Below, piece after piece: positions 12,085 to 24,056 of a stretch of 64,000 nt of DNA (position 1 is the stretch's first letter; each line of letters opens with the position of its first letter). The DNA is from Coffea arabica (lineage: Eukaryota > Streptophyta > Magnoliopsida > Gentianales > Rubiaceae): the NCBI RefSeq assembly GCF_036785885.1, contig NC_092323.1, positions 20,654,501-20,718,500 of the forward strand, in the 5' to 3' direction. The notes under the pieces were generated by a model that ran no database searches, was not told the origin of the DNA, and saw only the letters and a list, made by a program, of their open reading frames with translations. A program made the position numbers and the translations under genes.

Positions 12085-13627
12085 TTCGAACCATTGCATG
12101 TCCTCAAACAATTAACAAATACTAACCAACAATGATCCAAAGTTTTTAAAATAAACATGTGTGCACAATTCAATTTCATTTTCTCAAAATAAGATAAATA
12201 ACCATTATACAATCATGCAACTAAGTTCAAGTACTCATAATATCAAGTAAAGGAGGGTCAATTATACCATGATTTTAACTAGTTCAACTCAATTTCTCAT
12301 CCTTATCCAATTTCACAAGCAAATAAAACCTATTGTCAATAAAATATTTTCTAAACCCATGATCATCTTCTTATTCGAACTTAGAGAGGGATTTATTTAT
12401 ATAATATATCTAAATATATACTCAAGTTGTGAAAATGTCTTTTTACGTGAAATCGACATTTTTAGATGAAATTTCCGGTAATTCAACACTTCACATACTC
12501 AAATTACCTTGCATGCTCTTAATTCAAATACCGTTTTATGCGAAAGTCAACATTTATAGATGAAAACTCCAAGTTACTAAGTACAAGAACCATTGGAGTA
12601 GAATAATTTTTATTCGCTTTTCTTTTCTTCTTTTTTTCTTCTCCCTTTCAAAGTAAAGATAATAAACATTCTCTCAAAAGAATAATCATCAGAAGTGTAT
12701 TTGCATTCATTGATCATATTTATCACTTAACTATGTAAAATCAAATAAAGAGAAGAAATTTCATCAAACATGCAAAATGTAGGCATAATTTCTCTACTTT
12801 TCAGAATATATTTTTCTATAAATGCACAAATTATAATCACATAATAGTCATTTTCAAAGTAAATGAGGAAAGAAGTTTTTAAATCACATATATTTATCTC
12901 AAAAGTAGAAGGAATTTGAATTACTAATGGTATTGAACTTGTTACCCATGGATAAAATAGAAAAAATTTGAAATATTTTGGGGCAAATTTATAAATTTGA
13001 AAGAGATTTTGAAAAAGGTTTGACAGAGTTTTCCCTTATAACTGGACTAAATTCCCTGCCAACAAATCCAAATTTGAACAAATTAAAACACAAGAAATAT
13101 TTTCAATATCAAGTCCAAATCATTTCAGGCACAAGTCAATCACATACAATGCATATAATCTCAATTCTTCCCCCCTCCCTCCCCTCCCACACTTAAAATG
13201 CACATTGTCCTTAATGTATAAAAAGGAAAATCAAGATAAAGAAAAGAATACTCCCATATCGACGTGATTGACGTGTGCAAATATGAAACTTCACAATCTA
13301 TTGTCCGTGTATTTTCAAAACTTGATGAGTTTCATTGGATAACTATTAGTGATATAAATCTAAGAAGTGAAAATGAAAAACAAAGGTGATAACAAAGGCA
13401 TCAATAAACATGTAACTGCGATCTGCAACTCTACGCTTTTGTGATAGTGATGTACCTATAGAAAATACACAACAAGCTACTCAAAGTATAAGGAAATACA
13501 TATGGAAAGGAAGAAGAAGAGAATGAACAAGGAACCTACATTTTTCTTTAAAAAGAACCCTAAAAACGCGACTGCAGAAAAAATCAAATTTGAGGTCGTA
13601 TTTTAAACCTCTCGTTTTCTGCTTAAT
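12085..13627 (-). mobile_element. Internal-region remnant of the same LTR element
   Basis: The stretch follows the polypurine tract without a break. At 13158-13225 the minus strand holds AAGGACAATGTGC followed by AAGTGTGGGAGGGG, a purine-rich motif of the kind seen in the 3' non-coding zone of Athila/Tat-type gypsy elements. No gag or pol motif was found, and the small frames at 12269-12469 and 12978-13196 match nothing. The 5' LTR is not in the window. The clade assignment is inference. Confidence 0.5.
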
Positions 13628-13636
13628 TTTTACAAA

Positions 13637-14736
13637 GAGAAAAATGCAATTTTGGTACCTAAACTTTGACGTACGAGCGATTTTAGTCCCCAAATTTTGG
13701 ACGAAAACAAATTTGGTACCCGAACTTTCAAATTTTGAGCACATTAAGTACACTTGACGATTTTTTTCCAAATTGTTACCGGAAAAAGCCATGTAACAGT
13801 CACGTGTCCGGCCAAAATGGAATTCAAAAAGGCCAAAAATACAGTTTTGGTACCTAAATTTTGACACACGAGCGGTTTTAATCCCCAAATTTTTGACGAA
13901 AACAAATTTGGTACCCGAACTTTCAAATTTTAAACACATTAAGTACCCTTGATGATTTTTTCCCAAATTATTATAAAAAAAAAACCATATGACAGTCACG
14001 TGTCCGGCCACACTTGTATAAAAAAAAAGGCCTAAAAAATGTCAAATGCCATTCTAATACTAAGTATTAAATTTAAGGACTAATAACGTAATAAAGAAAA
14101 AATTCAATGACTAAATAACATCACATGAGTCAACAAAACCCAAGAACCGATACAAATGAGCTCCAATTCCAGACAAATTTTGTGACTTAATTCTTAGATT
14201 AATGTACTGGAATTGGAGCTCATTTGTATCGGTTCTTGGGTTTTGTTGACTCATGTGATGTTATTTAGTTCTTGAATTTTTTCTTTATTACGCTATTAGT
14301 CCTTAAATTTAATACTTAGTATTATAATGGCATTTGACATTTTTTGGCCTTTTTTTTGTACAATTATGGCTGGACACGTGACTGTCATATGGCTTTTTTT
14401 TATAACAATTTGGAAAAAATCGTCAAAGATACTTAATGTGCTCAAAATTTGAAAGTTTGGATACCAAATTTGTTTTTGTCCAAAATTTGGGGACAAAAAT
14501 CGCTCGTGCGTCAAAGTTTAGGTACCAAAACTGCATTTTGACCTTTTTTATTCCATTTTGGCCAAACACGTAACAGTCACATGGCTGTTTCCGGTAACAA
14601 TTTGGAAAAAAATCATCAAGAGTACTTAATGTGCTCAAAATTTGAAAGTTCGGGTACCAAATTTGTTTTCGTCCAAAATTTGGGGACTAAAACCGCTCGT
14701 GCATCAAAGTTTAGGTACCAAAACTGCATTTTTCTC
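13637..14736. mobile_element. Fold-back Mutator-like element, 1100 bp
   Basis: Starts GAGAAAAATGCA and ends TGCATTTTTCTC, flanked by a perfect 9-bp duplication TTTTACAAA (13628-13636 and 14737-14745). The two arms (about 13637-14175 and 14205-14736) are inverted copies of each other almost to the centre, leaving a loop of only a few dozen bases. Each arm itself contains two direct copies of a ~200-bp unit with GGTACC, a CTCGTG block and CCAAATTTGTTTTCGTC. A 9-bp duplication with long inverted repeats is characteristic of MULEs. There is no transposase; the 176-codon minus frame here is repeat translation. Confidence 0.88.
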
Positions 14737-14745
14737 TTTTACAAA

Positions 14746-15176
14746 ACAGCATACACAACTTCAGGAATATGTGACCTGAAGTAGCGTATTTAATGCCGCA
14801 TTTTTTGTTGGAAATTCGCCGAAGACAATACGAGACTTGTAGTCCCAGTTTTATGGGCGCCGCATTTTCTTCAGCAAATTTTGCAGAAATGTTAACTTTC
14901 CAAAATTATATATGGTATCCCAATTATTCAAAATGCATTCTAGATAATTCTTTTGTTAAAATATTCAATGCACGAATATGTAAAAGGATCAAAACATGCA
15001 TTTTAATCCTCTTTAACAAATTAAAAACAACTTTTATTCAAATCGAGAGGTGGAGTTCCTTGATCGAATTTCGTCTTTTTCACCTCATTTGATTACTTTG
15101 ACTTCTATTTCTCAAACCTATAAAAGATGATTCAAACACATAATTTAAATATAAAATCACATAAAATTAACATAAA
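14746..15176. other. Sequence between two MULEs, nothing recognised
   Basis: It contains an open frame at 14793-15092 (99 codons) without similarity to a known family and without a flanking context. I see no boundary of another element. Confidence 0.4.
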
Positions 15177-15185
15177 TAACAAAAA

Positions 15186-16505
15186 GGGAAAATCGTTCAA
15201 AACGTCCTTCACATTTTGTAAAACGTCCCTTACAAATTCACGTTGGTCAAATTTAGTCCCTATCTAGGTTTCCGACTAGTTTTTGACCAGAATTCATCGC
15301 ATGACTTGCATGTGATCATTTTTTAGGGGCAAAATTATCAAATCAAAATTTACATAATCCATCTATAGTCCCTTACATTTCACAAAATGAATCGTTTCGT
15401 CCCTTACATTTCACAAAATAAATTTTTTCGTCCCTCAGATTTCTCAAAATGAATTTTTTTATCTCTCATTGACCACGTGTATGAATAGTTTTTATTTTTT
15501 TTAAATGCATGAATATATCTATTTGATTTTATGTAAACAGTACAAATAATATATAATATATCTCTATTTGATTTCACCTAAACAGATCAATATGTACATG
15601 GTTTTAAATCTAATAATTTTGTTTTAAACCTATATATATATGTGTGTGATTTCAGCATGTGAATCTATTCAATATTTGTAACCTTTTCTATTTTAGTAAT
15701 AATTCATTTATTGAGTTGTTTAATAAGAGTATCTAATTAATTGGTGTTAATTCGAATTCTATAGTCATGCTAACAAATTACAATATAAATCTGAAATTTT
15801 TACTCGCTACTGTTAAGTCCAACAATTGAATTTCTTACCTTATGATTATTTTAAAATTTGAAAGTGTCAATTACTTATTTCTTTTTGTGATACTTTTCCT
15901 TTGTTTATTTTTTCTGTCTAAATTTAATTCGATATAAATACTTGATAATGTTTAGAATTAAATGTCTTCTTTGTTTTCAATTTTCGAGTAAAAGGAATGA
16001 ACATGAGTGAAAAACTAACAATTTTTTTAAACCCCTATATATATCTATTTTAATTTCACATAAATAGTATGTTTAAGCGAAAATTAAATAGAGATATATT
16101 ACATGCTATTTGTATTGTCCATGTGAGATCAAATAGATATATAAATTAGCTTTAAAAAAAGTTATTCATACACATGAACAATGAGAAATGAAAAAATTTA
16201 TTTTGTAAAATATAAGGGATGAAAAAATTCATTTTTGTGAAATGTAAGGGACAAAACAATTCATTTTGTCAAATGTGAGAGACTATGGATTGAATTATGT
16301 AAATTTTGATTTGATAATTTTGCTCTTAAAAAATGATCACGTGCAAGGCACGTGGTGGATTCCGACAAAAAACTAGTCGGAAACCTAGATAAGGACCGAA
16401 TTTAATTAATATGAATTTGTAAGGGACATAAAAGTACACTTTTAAAAGTAAGGGACGAAAAAAGTCATTTTGTAAAATGTGAGGGGCTTTTTGAACGATT
16501 TTCCC
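15186..16505. mobile_element. Long-TIR Mutator-like element, 1320 bp (copy 1)
   Basis: Ends GGGAAAATCG and CGATTTTCCC, with inverted similarity running several hundred bases inward (left phrases such as CCCTTACATTTCACAAAATG, inverted on the right at about 16200-16270). It is flanked by a perfect 9-bp duplication TAACAAAAA (15177-15185, 16506-16514). The AT-rich centre has no ORF. A second copy with the same ends lies at 44284-45525. It is non-autonomous, mobilised in trans if at all. Confidence 0.92.
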
Positions 16506-16514
16506 TAACAAAAA

Positions 16515-17468
16515 CGTTGGGTTGGCTCTTATTTTCTGCATTTCCTTAAATGGGTCGAAGCCCCTCCCCCTATGGGAGGGGGTGGTGGCCCTGATTGGTG
16601 CAACAAGCATATCAAAGTCGTAATGAATATTGGTACTCCAGCATTTCTTGGTGTTCCCAAGGCTGTCGGCAACTTATTGTGTGCGGAGAGCAAAGATGTC
16701 GCATTTCTCAGGTTGGTGTTCTTGCACCCATCCAAGACAATAAACTCAAATTGGTATTTTAAAATAGATATGACGTTATTAAATATAAGCTTCTTTTATT
16801 CTTTGCCGTTGGGACACGTAATAAGTATACAAAATATAAAAGGTTGACCATTTTCAAATTTTAAACATTATCATTTATCTAAATTCAAGAAATTTTAGTA
16901 AAGAAATCATGAGTTGATGTCTTTTGATCCATGCACCATTAGTTCCATGAACTCAACTCAAGGCGTGCAAGGGCAGTGAAGCTGCTCCAGGTGCCTCCTA
17001 CTACAGATGCATAGTAGCACTTGATGTGGTTTAGCCAAAAAACTTTCAGGCTCAGCTTTAGAAACTGGACAGCTGCTTCATCTTTTTATCTATCTATCCA
17101 GCTGAGAATAAACGGTGCAAAAAACAAATTGCTCAAAGGTTCTCCTCTTCTTCCCTCTCGTCTTTATTTATTTATTTATTTTGGTCAAAATCCTCCTCTT
17201 CTTCTATCTATGTATGTGATGAGCAAGTAGTAGAGACAAATCTTAAATCCTTTTAGGTTTTGAATCTGAACATTTTGATATTCTTCTTTCATTAAATATT
17301 CTGTTCGTGTTGTTTTCTCCTTTTACTTATCTGATTTGAACTTGACCATTTTTTTGTGATTGTAGGTGGGATAAGTTGGTAAATTTCATGTTTTATTATG
17401 TGAATTCTGATTTTCCCTTTTTTATAAATTAGGTTTTGGTTGTAATTTTCCAGGTTTTTGGTATATGA
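16515..17468. other. Possible gene fragment region, not identified
   Basis: The base composition rises in GC around 16530-16740, where the + strand is open for 91 codons (16572-16847) and translates to a stretch including GTPAFLGVPKAVGNLL. I recognise no family. The region 17021-17460 holds short frames and intron-like T-rich sequence. It could be the upstream part of the ORF at 17469 or captured gene debris. Confidence 0.3.
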
Positions 17469-18008
17469 ATCCTTTCTTTTTCCTGCTTCACAACCAAAAA
17501 ACATGAAAGGAAAACATCCTACGTTGCTCACTTAGTGTTATTTGGGCAGAAATTCTTTCATGAAAGGAAACTGGTGAACAATCCTGTGGAAAATGATGCT
17601 ATGCCTTCGTTTCCTCAAACCACAGACACAGAGACTAATAAGGACCCTAAACAACTGTTTCCAGAAATTAATCAGAATAAACCAACACAAGGACAAAAGG
17701 TGAATGTCAAAAGCGCAGCTGTGAATAATGTTGGAGCCTGTTTAGAGCAGACTCCAGAGGAGCAACACTCCATTTGTTCTGTTCCTGCTTTTCTATTGGA
17801 TGGAAAGATTACGACTCCTGTCGTCGACCATCATCCACCTATGACACAGCAATCAAATAACGAAAGCTTATTGAGAAGAGAGCTTGAGTTCTTAACTTGC
17901 AGCCTTCTAAACTCATCCAAAAACGTCACTTTACTGAAGAATGAGTTGAAGAGACTCAAAGCTAAGATGGAGCATGATGCTCTTGTAAACACTACCCTTG
18001 AGGCTTGA
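17469..18008 (+). CDS. Unrecognised ORF with C-terminal coiled-coil-like segment
   Basis: The frame is open from 17469 to a TGA at 18006-18008. The only early start is a GTG at 17535, which plants would not normally use, and the first internal ATG is at 17602; the upstream limit may therefore be a splice acceptor. The product (157 codons from 17535) is polar and rich in Asn, Thr, Gln and Pro in its first 110 residues, consistent with a disordered segment. It ends in an amphipathic stretch (LLRRELEFLTCSLLNSS, then LLKNELKRLKAKMEHD) with heptad-like leucines, typical of a coiled coil. The composition is more gene-like than the neighbours. I do not recognise the family. It may be the last exon of a host gene or a fragment carried by the Helitron whose worn 3' end lies at 20270. 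A poly-T run follows at 18234-18247. Confidence 0.4.
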   Translation: MLSFSCFTTKKHERKTSYVAHLVLFGQKFFHERKLVNNPVENDAMPSFPQTTDTETNKDPKQLFPEINQNKPTQGQKVNVKSAAVNNVGACLEQTPEEQHSICSVPAFLLDGKITTPVVDHHPPMTQQSNNESLLRRELEFLTCSLLNSSKNVTLLKNELKRLKAKMEHDALVNTTLEA

Positions 18009-18993
18009 ACTCAACTCAACAAAAGGCAAAAAAAAATAAAAGCAAAAGAGTTGATATGCCCAAACGATTTTCGTACTTTTCATGCACGAACGTCTAACCA
18101 TTGGATCCAATTTGGTCAATTTCATATTTGGAGCTAGTATTTTGAACCTAACTTCAAACTAATTTTCTTTTTACTTTCAAATTCGACTATACACTTGATG
18201 ATACATGATACAAGGTCTTTTTCTTTGTCTCTCTTTTTTTTTTTTTCAGTTCCTTTCAATGGTTGAAGAAGACAACGTAAAAAGATTGAATCAAAACATA
18301 ATTCCAAATACAAATGGATCAATGATGAATATGTTGAACGGTAATTGAGCTAGAATAATGATGTTTATTTAACTAAAAATGTCATATTCTTTAGAAGTTG
18401 GGAAATTTGTTTCACAAGGGGGGATAAGAAAGTAATGATTTTTGTATCAAGAGTTTCATGTTCTTATGTATTTAAAAAACCCTTTGAATCTACGACATTG
18501 ATGACTTAATCTTTGTTACTTCTTTCAATGAAACATAATTCCGAAAACATACGTATTCTATATCAGTTATAAAATGAATATGCTGCCATGTCCTTGTACA
18601 TTTTTAGAAAACGATATATCTATACTTACATAAAGGGACTAAAAAATGATATATAGGCGGAATGAAAGTGCATTGATACCAGGATCTGCAGAAGGACTGA
18701 AACTACATTGATATATCCTTATCCTTATACTATATAAGATTGAGTTTTGGTCAAAGAATAGGTTGAATTGCAACCGCATAGGTGGGGGTTTTCTGGAAAT
18801 GTGAAATATTGTGTATTAGTTTAAAAGTTTTAGGTACAAGTTAAGGAAGCATGTATTTGGATATGTTTATTGAAATGACCCATTTTAATACATTTAAAGT
18901 TGTCATTGATGAATCATCTGTGTATTGATGGAATGTGTAATTAGTGTGCAACCATTTTTACATTTTGTACAAACCATATATGCTTGTGTGTTT
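18009..18993. other. Non-coding stretch, nothing recognised
   Basis: AT-rich, no supported ORF. It could hold the 3' untranslated part of the preceding ORF. Confidence 0.35.
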
Positions 18994-19739
18994 GTGTAAT
19001 TACCGGAATTTCTCTTAACTACCAATAATTCCCTTTTTCAGCCGCAGATAACCATTTGAAATATTGCTTTATCTTAAAAGTTTGAATGGCAATCGGATTT
19101 AGGAAATGAGCCAACGATTTTTCTATCAATGGTAGGAACCCATTTCTCTATCGTTTATAATCTGCATTTATGAGCCACAAATGTTGGTCAATTTATTCCC
19201 TTTCAGCCTCAGAAGTTAAGTTTTCACTTTTTGTCTTTGTCTACAAAGATTTGCCTCATCGTTTTCTCTTCCATCCAAGCACAACTCTGAAATTACCTAT
19301 TATTTCATCATTAATTACACCCAATTCAATTGCCGAACCGTTGGTATGTTAATGCCTAAACGGTTGGTGTAATTATCGAAATTTCCCTTAACTACCAATA
19401 ATTCCCTTTTTCAACCGCAGATAACCGTTTGAAATGTTGTTTTGTCTTAAAAGTTTGAATGGCAATCGGATTTAGGAAATGAACCAACGATTTCTCTATC
19501 AATGGTAGGAACCCATTTCTCTATCATTTATAATCTGCATTTATGAGCCACAAATATTGGTCAATTTATCCCCTTTTAGCCTCAGGAGTTAAGTTTTCCC
19601 TTTTTGTCTTTGTCTACAACAATTTGCCTCATCGTTTTCTCTTCCATACGAGCACAACTCTGAAATTACCTATTATTTCGTCATTAATTACACCCAATTC
19701 AATTGCCGAACCATTGGTATGTTAATGCCTAAACGGTTG
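18994..19739 (+). repeat. Tandem duplication, two copies of 373 bp
   Basis: Copy 1 runs 18994-19366 and copy 2 19367-19739. They start GTGTAATTACCGG and GTGTAATTATCGA and end AAACGGTTG. Matching 60-codon frames at 19170 and 19543 differ at only a few residues. The copies differ by roughly one base in twenty-five by eye. Confidence 0.9.
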
Positions 19740-20238
19740 ATTATCAGTTTCTCCCTGTTCAAGAATTGGAATAATTCTACCTGATTTCATACTAATCAGC
19801 TCAGAATGCTCTTCAGTCCCAGCTACTCCTGGTGGTTCAACGTGTGGTTAGATTTCACCCCCCCAATTTTTCAGTTCCGCCTTTAATTTTGTCGGTGTGT
19901 TCTTAGTACCTACAATTAGCGACTCTTATCACATTGCCTAATTGCAAGATAGCATTTTTCGCGTTGCATAACCTCAATTAGTCTGGGTTGATTATAATCT
20001 TATAGGTTTGGAGCAACAGTAAGAAAGAGCTCTCGGTGGGGATTCTGGAATAAGCTTAACTTTCTGTGTTGCTATGTTTTTCTGCATTATTAACGACCTT
20101 CAATTTGACATAATTTTATTGTAATACTATGTGAATTAATTGATTATATCGTTTATCTTTTCATACTAAATTTTATTTCTTCTCACAATGTACTATTATT
20201 TGTTCAACAAAAAAATCTCATTCCCCATAGGCACCAAA

Positions 20239-20270
20239 CACCCGCGCAATGCACAGGCACTCCCCTCTAG
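20239..20270 (+). other. Degenerate Helitron 3' terminus
   Basis: CCCGCGC-AAT-GCACAGG forms a damaged GC hairpin (two mismatches), followed after a short C-rich tail by CTAG at 20267-20270 and then T, the standard Helitron 3' end and target base. The layout matches the clean terminus at 60417-60445. The 5' end of this copy was not identified; 19740-20238 holds no gene. Confidence 0.5.
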
Positions 20271-20600
20271 TATATATATATGTGTGCACGCAGCGTAAAG
20301 AGAGATACATAGATGAATTTGAGAAGAATCAATGGCTGTGGTTAATTGAGATTTTGAACATAGGCAACCTTTTTATGCCTACTTTTGAAAAACATGAACA
20401 CCAATTATATATAAGTTTGTGGATCTTGAACATTTTTGGAATATTTGTAATTTGATAGGTAGGGTTTGATACCTTCTTATGTTGTAAATTAGTGATCTGC
20501 TAAGCTTTTATCTAATGTCATTTGATCAACACTATATATATTGTCTCTAATTACATATTTTCTTTTATTTAATTTGATACTCTGGTGCATAACTGTAGTC

Positions 20601-23463
20601 TGTGACGCCCCCACTTCTCCTTAAGGCGAACCAAAGGGTATCCGCGGGACGCCTGCCCAAGTCTCGCCAGGACTCAAGTAATTTACGTTCAGCTTATAAC
20701 GGTACTAGACATCACACCCAGATAATATAAATGCAATTAGTGGAGAAGCGTTTAAGCTAAACAATATTTAACAATTACCAAATCCATATAACGGGTTTCC
20801 AAATACATCCCAAATATACAATAGCCAAAATGTCTAGTCAATGAAATTGGAACCCTATTACAAAAGTCTACAAAAGTACTCAAAAATAGAAATTTCTTCC
20901 AAATCTCATTCCAAGCCCAAACCTGTTAAGGAAAACAAATCTATAGGGTGAGCAAAACGCTCGTGAGGCCAAGAACACACATGCAAGCACATTGTTCAAG
21001 TAACAATCCCAAATTGACAAGTCGAGCAATAATATATCTATGATTAATAAGTTACGAGGAAAGTAACCGTAAACAATTCAAGGATACTGGAGATCTCAGG
21101 AGCTATGTTCCACTTGCACGATCAATAAACTCCACGAGTTAACACTCTGTCAATCGGGTAGATTTAGTCCGTAGAACTCCACTTAACCTGTTCCCTTTCA
21201 CCTTACATACCCCTGTTTCGGGCCCGCCTGTCATTTGTTTAAGGCAATACTACTCGAGTATGCCAAGCAAAATCTCTCACTAGATCAAGCTTTTCAATTT
21301 TTCCCATGATTTACCAAGGAGCCTGACCAAACCCATACCGGCTCGAGTCCAAGGTTCGCCAATGAAATGTGGGCGTCCCCCAAGCATGCTCGAGTGTCGA
21401 GAAAATTCACTGCAACAATATATGCAGCCATAGCATACTATTTCAAGTCAAGCAAGCAAGTAACATGTGCAAGTAATTGAGACATTCGAGTATTTTAAGT
21501 GCGAGTCATTTATTTCAAGCGAGAACGGGTGCGATAAAGTAAACCCCCATCTCGAATTTTAAAATCTCAAGTATCAATAACAAGTAAACATGTATCTGGT
21601 TCACAGTAGTTCAAGTAACACACACTTGACACTCGCCAAGTAAAACGAGAAGAAAAGGGCACTCGAAATTCAAGCGTCCGCCGTGGGATCCTCTTAAAGT
21701 TCCTCTTGGGTGCCTGAACAATTAACAATAGACTATTACTAATAGTCCCCAAACAATGAGGAGAGTTGCACACTAACAAGGTCTAGAAAGTATCTCGAAA
21801 ATCGAGTTTAAATTCCTTTGAAAATCGAGATCGGGTTCCCCCTTTTTTTTATCGAAACTCGAACGAGTTATAAGACTCGAGTAAAAATGGATTTACTATC
21901 CTTAAAATCATTGGATGGGAACGAGTACGTACGAATAATTCTTGAAACGAACGACTGAAGTCGAAAGTGGACTGGCCATGTCACAATCCGGCCGGAATCT
22001 GGCCGGATATCCGGCCGGATTGGAGGCAGTAGCCATCCTCAATTTTTTCAAATCCCAACAGCAATCTGACCGATTATCTGGCCAGAAACTGGCCGGATTC
22101 CAACCAAATGCTTCCCGCGCGGATTTCATTTCAAATGTTCAGAATTTTTGATTTTTGGTACAATTTTGAAAAATCATAACTCACTCTTCGACTGTCAAAA
22201 ATTGGTAAATTTGGTACCGTTGGAAACGACTTTTAATGTACTAAAAATTCTTAGAAATAACCATTCCACAAATCTAAGCGGAAGGTATTCAAATTTGAGT
22301 TTGAAGATGATAACTTGCGTTATCAAGGTAGGTTCAAGTTGGTTTTTGGCCAACTTTGGAAATTCGGCAAAATTCACTCGATTTGAACTAACCTCTAAAT
22401 TTTGGATCCCTATTAGAGTTGCATGCCAAGTTTATAATGGAACAAGTGAAATGAAGATTGAAGTTTTGGGCACCAAGATATGGTGACCCAAAATTACCAA
22501 AATTTCCTTGTTAAAGAAGGGTTTTTCAAATAGGATTCTTGAACTTTGGGAGTTTATTTGAACATCGAAACGGTTTCGGAATAATACCAAATTTGGTATG
22601 ATTATACTACTATATAAGAGCTATCCCTCTACCAAATTTCATTAATAGATATGTACGGAAGGTAGGTGAACTAAATCACCAAGATTTCAAAATTTCCAAG
22701 GCAAGTTGCCTTGTGAATTCCGTTTCGCCGTTTTTAAGACGTTTGGCCTAAACGGTACCTCGAACATGGTCCATTTACATAAAAATATCTAAGAGGTGTT
22801 CAAGACAACATTTGGGGTGATTAACACCAAGAAATTTTGAGTACAAGTCCCAAATCAAGATTAGCTAAGGATTTAGTTCAAAAGGAGAAATCCTCTCTTT
22901 GAGTCAGTTTCAAACTTTGGCCACAACTCACTTAATTCAACTTAGAATTGACCGTGGTTGGTGGCGTTGGAAAATAATTTCATCGAACTATAATTTCTTA
23001 AAAGAAACCATTTTCAAAATCCATTCACAACTAGCTCATTTTTGAGCATCAAATCACAGTTCATAATCTGCCTTCCAGTTGTGAACGAAACAGGACAGTG
23101 ATTTCCAAACGAATGGTGTGGCTCACTCAAGTGGAATTAGAACGTGAATTTTATACCAATGGAAATTTGGGAATGTCTAATTTCCAGTGTAATAAACAGC
23201 ACTCGATTTCGACATCGGAGTAAAGAGTTATGGCTGAAACAAGATGACTGCCTGGGCCAATACGGGAAAATTTTCCAGATTTCTAAACTTTGGTAATCAC
23301 TTCATATGACCAACCAGATCATGTTATTTTTCCATGAAACTTTTTACACAATCAGTATAATATATAAACAACATATATAAGCCATTAGAACCTCAAAATT
23401 TGGCATCAAAGTGCTCGAACAAGATAGGGGCAAAATGGTCACTTTTGGTCATTGCACCATCTT
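20601..23463 (-). repeat. 3' LTR, truncated on its inner side
   Basis: It matches 28386-31303 of the intact LTR from TGTGACGCCC to CATTGCACCATCTT, then stops abruptly at 23463. The first ~1050 bp of the LTR in element orientation (the part with the U3 start) and the polypurine tract are missing. The 53-bp duplication seen in the other LTR is absent here, so that duplication happened after insertion. Confidence 0.92.
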
Positions 23464-24010
23464 ATACCAAGGGTCTGAATTGTCCTTTCAGACTGTCCAT
23501 CGGCCTGAGAATGATAAGTAGTACTAAAGTTCAATTTAATCCCTAAAGCTTCTTGCATTTTTTGCCAGAATTTCGAAACAAATTTTGGATCTCTATCCGA
23601 CACGATACTGACAGGGATTCCATGTAACCTAATGATCTCATCCAAATACAACTTAACCAACTTCTCTAATGGGTACTTCATGTTAATCGGCAGAAAATGA
23701 GCCAATTTGGTCAATCTATCCACTATCACCCAAATCGCATCATGACTTCTCTGTGTTCTTGGTAATCCCGATACAAAATCTATGATGATATTCTCCCATT
23801 TCCACTCAGGTATTTCTAGAGGTTGCAAAAGTCCCGATAGTTTCTGATGTTCGGCTTTAATCTGTTGACAAATTAAGCATGTTTAGACAAATTGAGCAAT
23901 CTCCTTTTTCATGTTCTCCCACCAATACAGACTCTTTAAGTCTTGGTACATTTTATTCCCTCCTAGATGTACCGTAAACTTTGATCGGTGTGCCTCTTCT
24001 AAAATTTCCT
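23464..24010 (-). pseudogene. Integrase, truncated (Ty3/gypsy pol)
   Basis: The N-terminal zinc-binding module is visible at about 23870-24005 (H-x7-H at its start and CLIC near its end), interrupted by a TAA at about 23884. The catalytic core runs 23464-23828 with the full DD35E set: IIIDFVSGLP (D17 of the frame starting at 23828), SDRDPKF (D78) and ADGQSER (E114, 35 residues between). Eight residues after E114 (around GIRW) the frame passes into LTR sequence. The C-terminal half, including any chromodomain, is gone. The enzyme would insert the cDNA copy into host DNA; this copy cannot. Confidence 0.92.
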
Positions 24011-24056
24011 TTTTAACCCCTTCATTTTTGTGGCACAACTACCCGATTTTGAAATC

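Noticed and set aside
13481..14011. Minus-strand frame of 176 codons
   Set aside because: It lies mostly within the fold-back MULE arm and repeats the same peptide twice because the arm holds two direct repeats.
22148..22486. Plus-strand frame of 112 codons, also at 29941-30273 (110 codons)
   Set aside because: It is shared by both LTR copies only because the LTRs are duplicates, runs antisense to the element, and matches no family.
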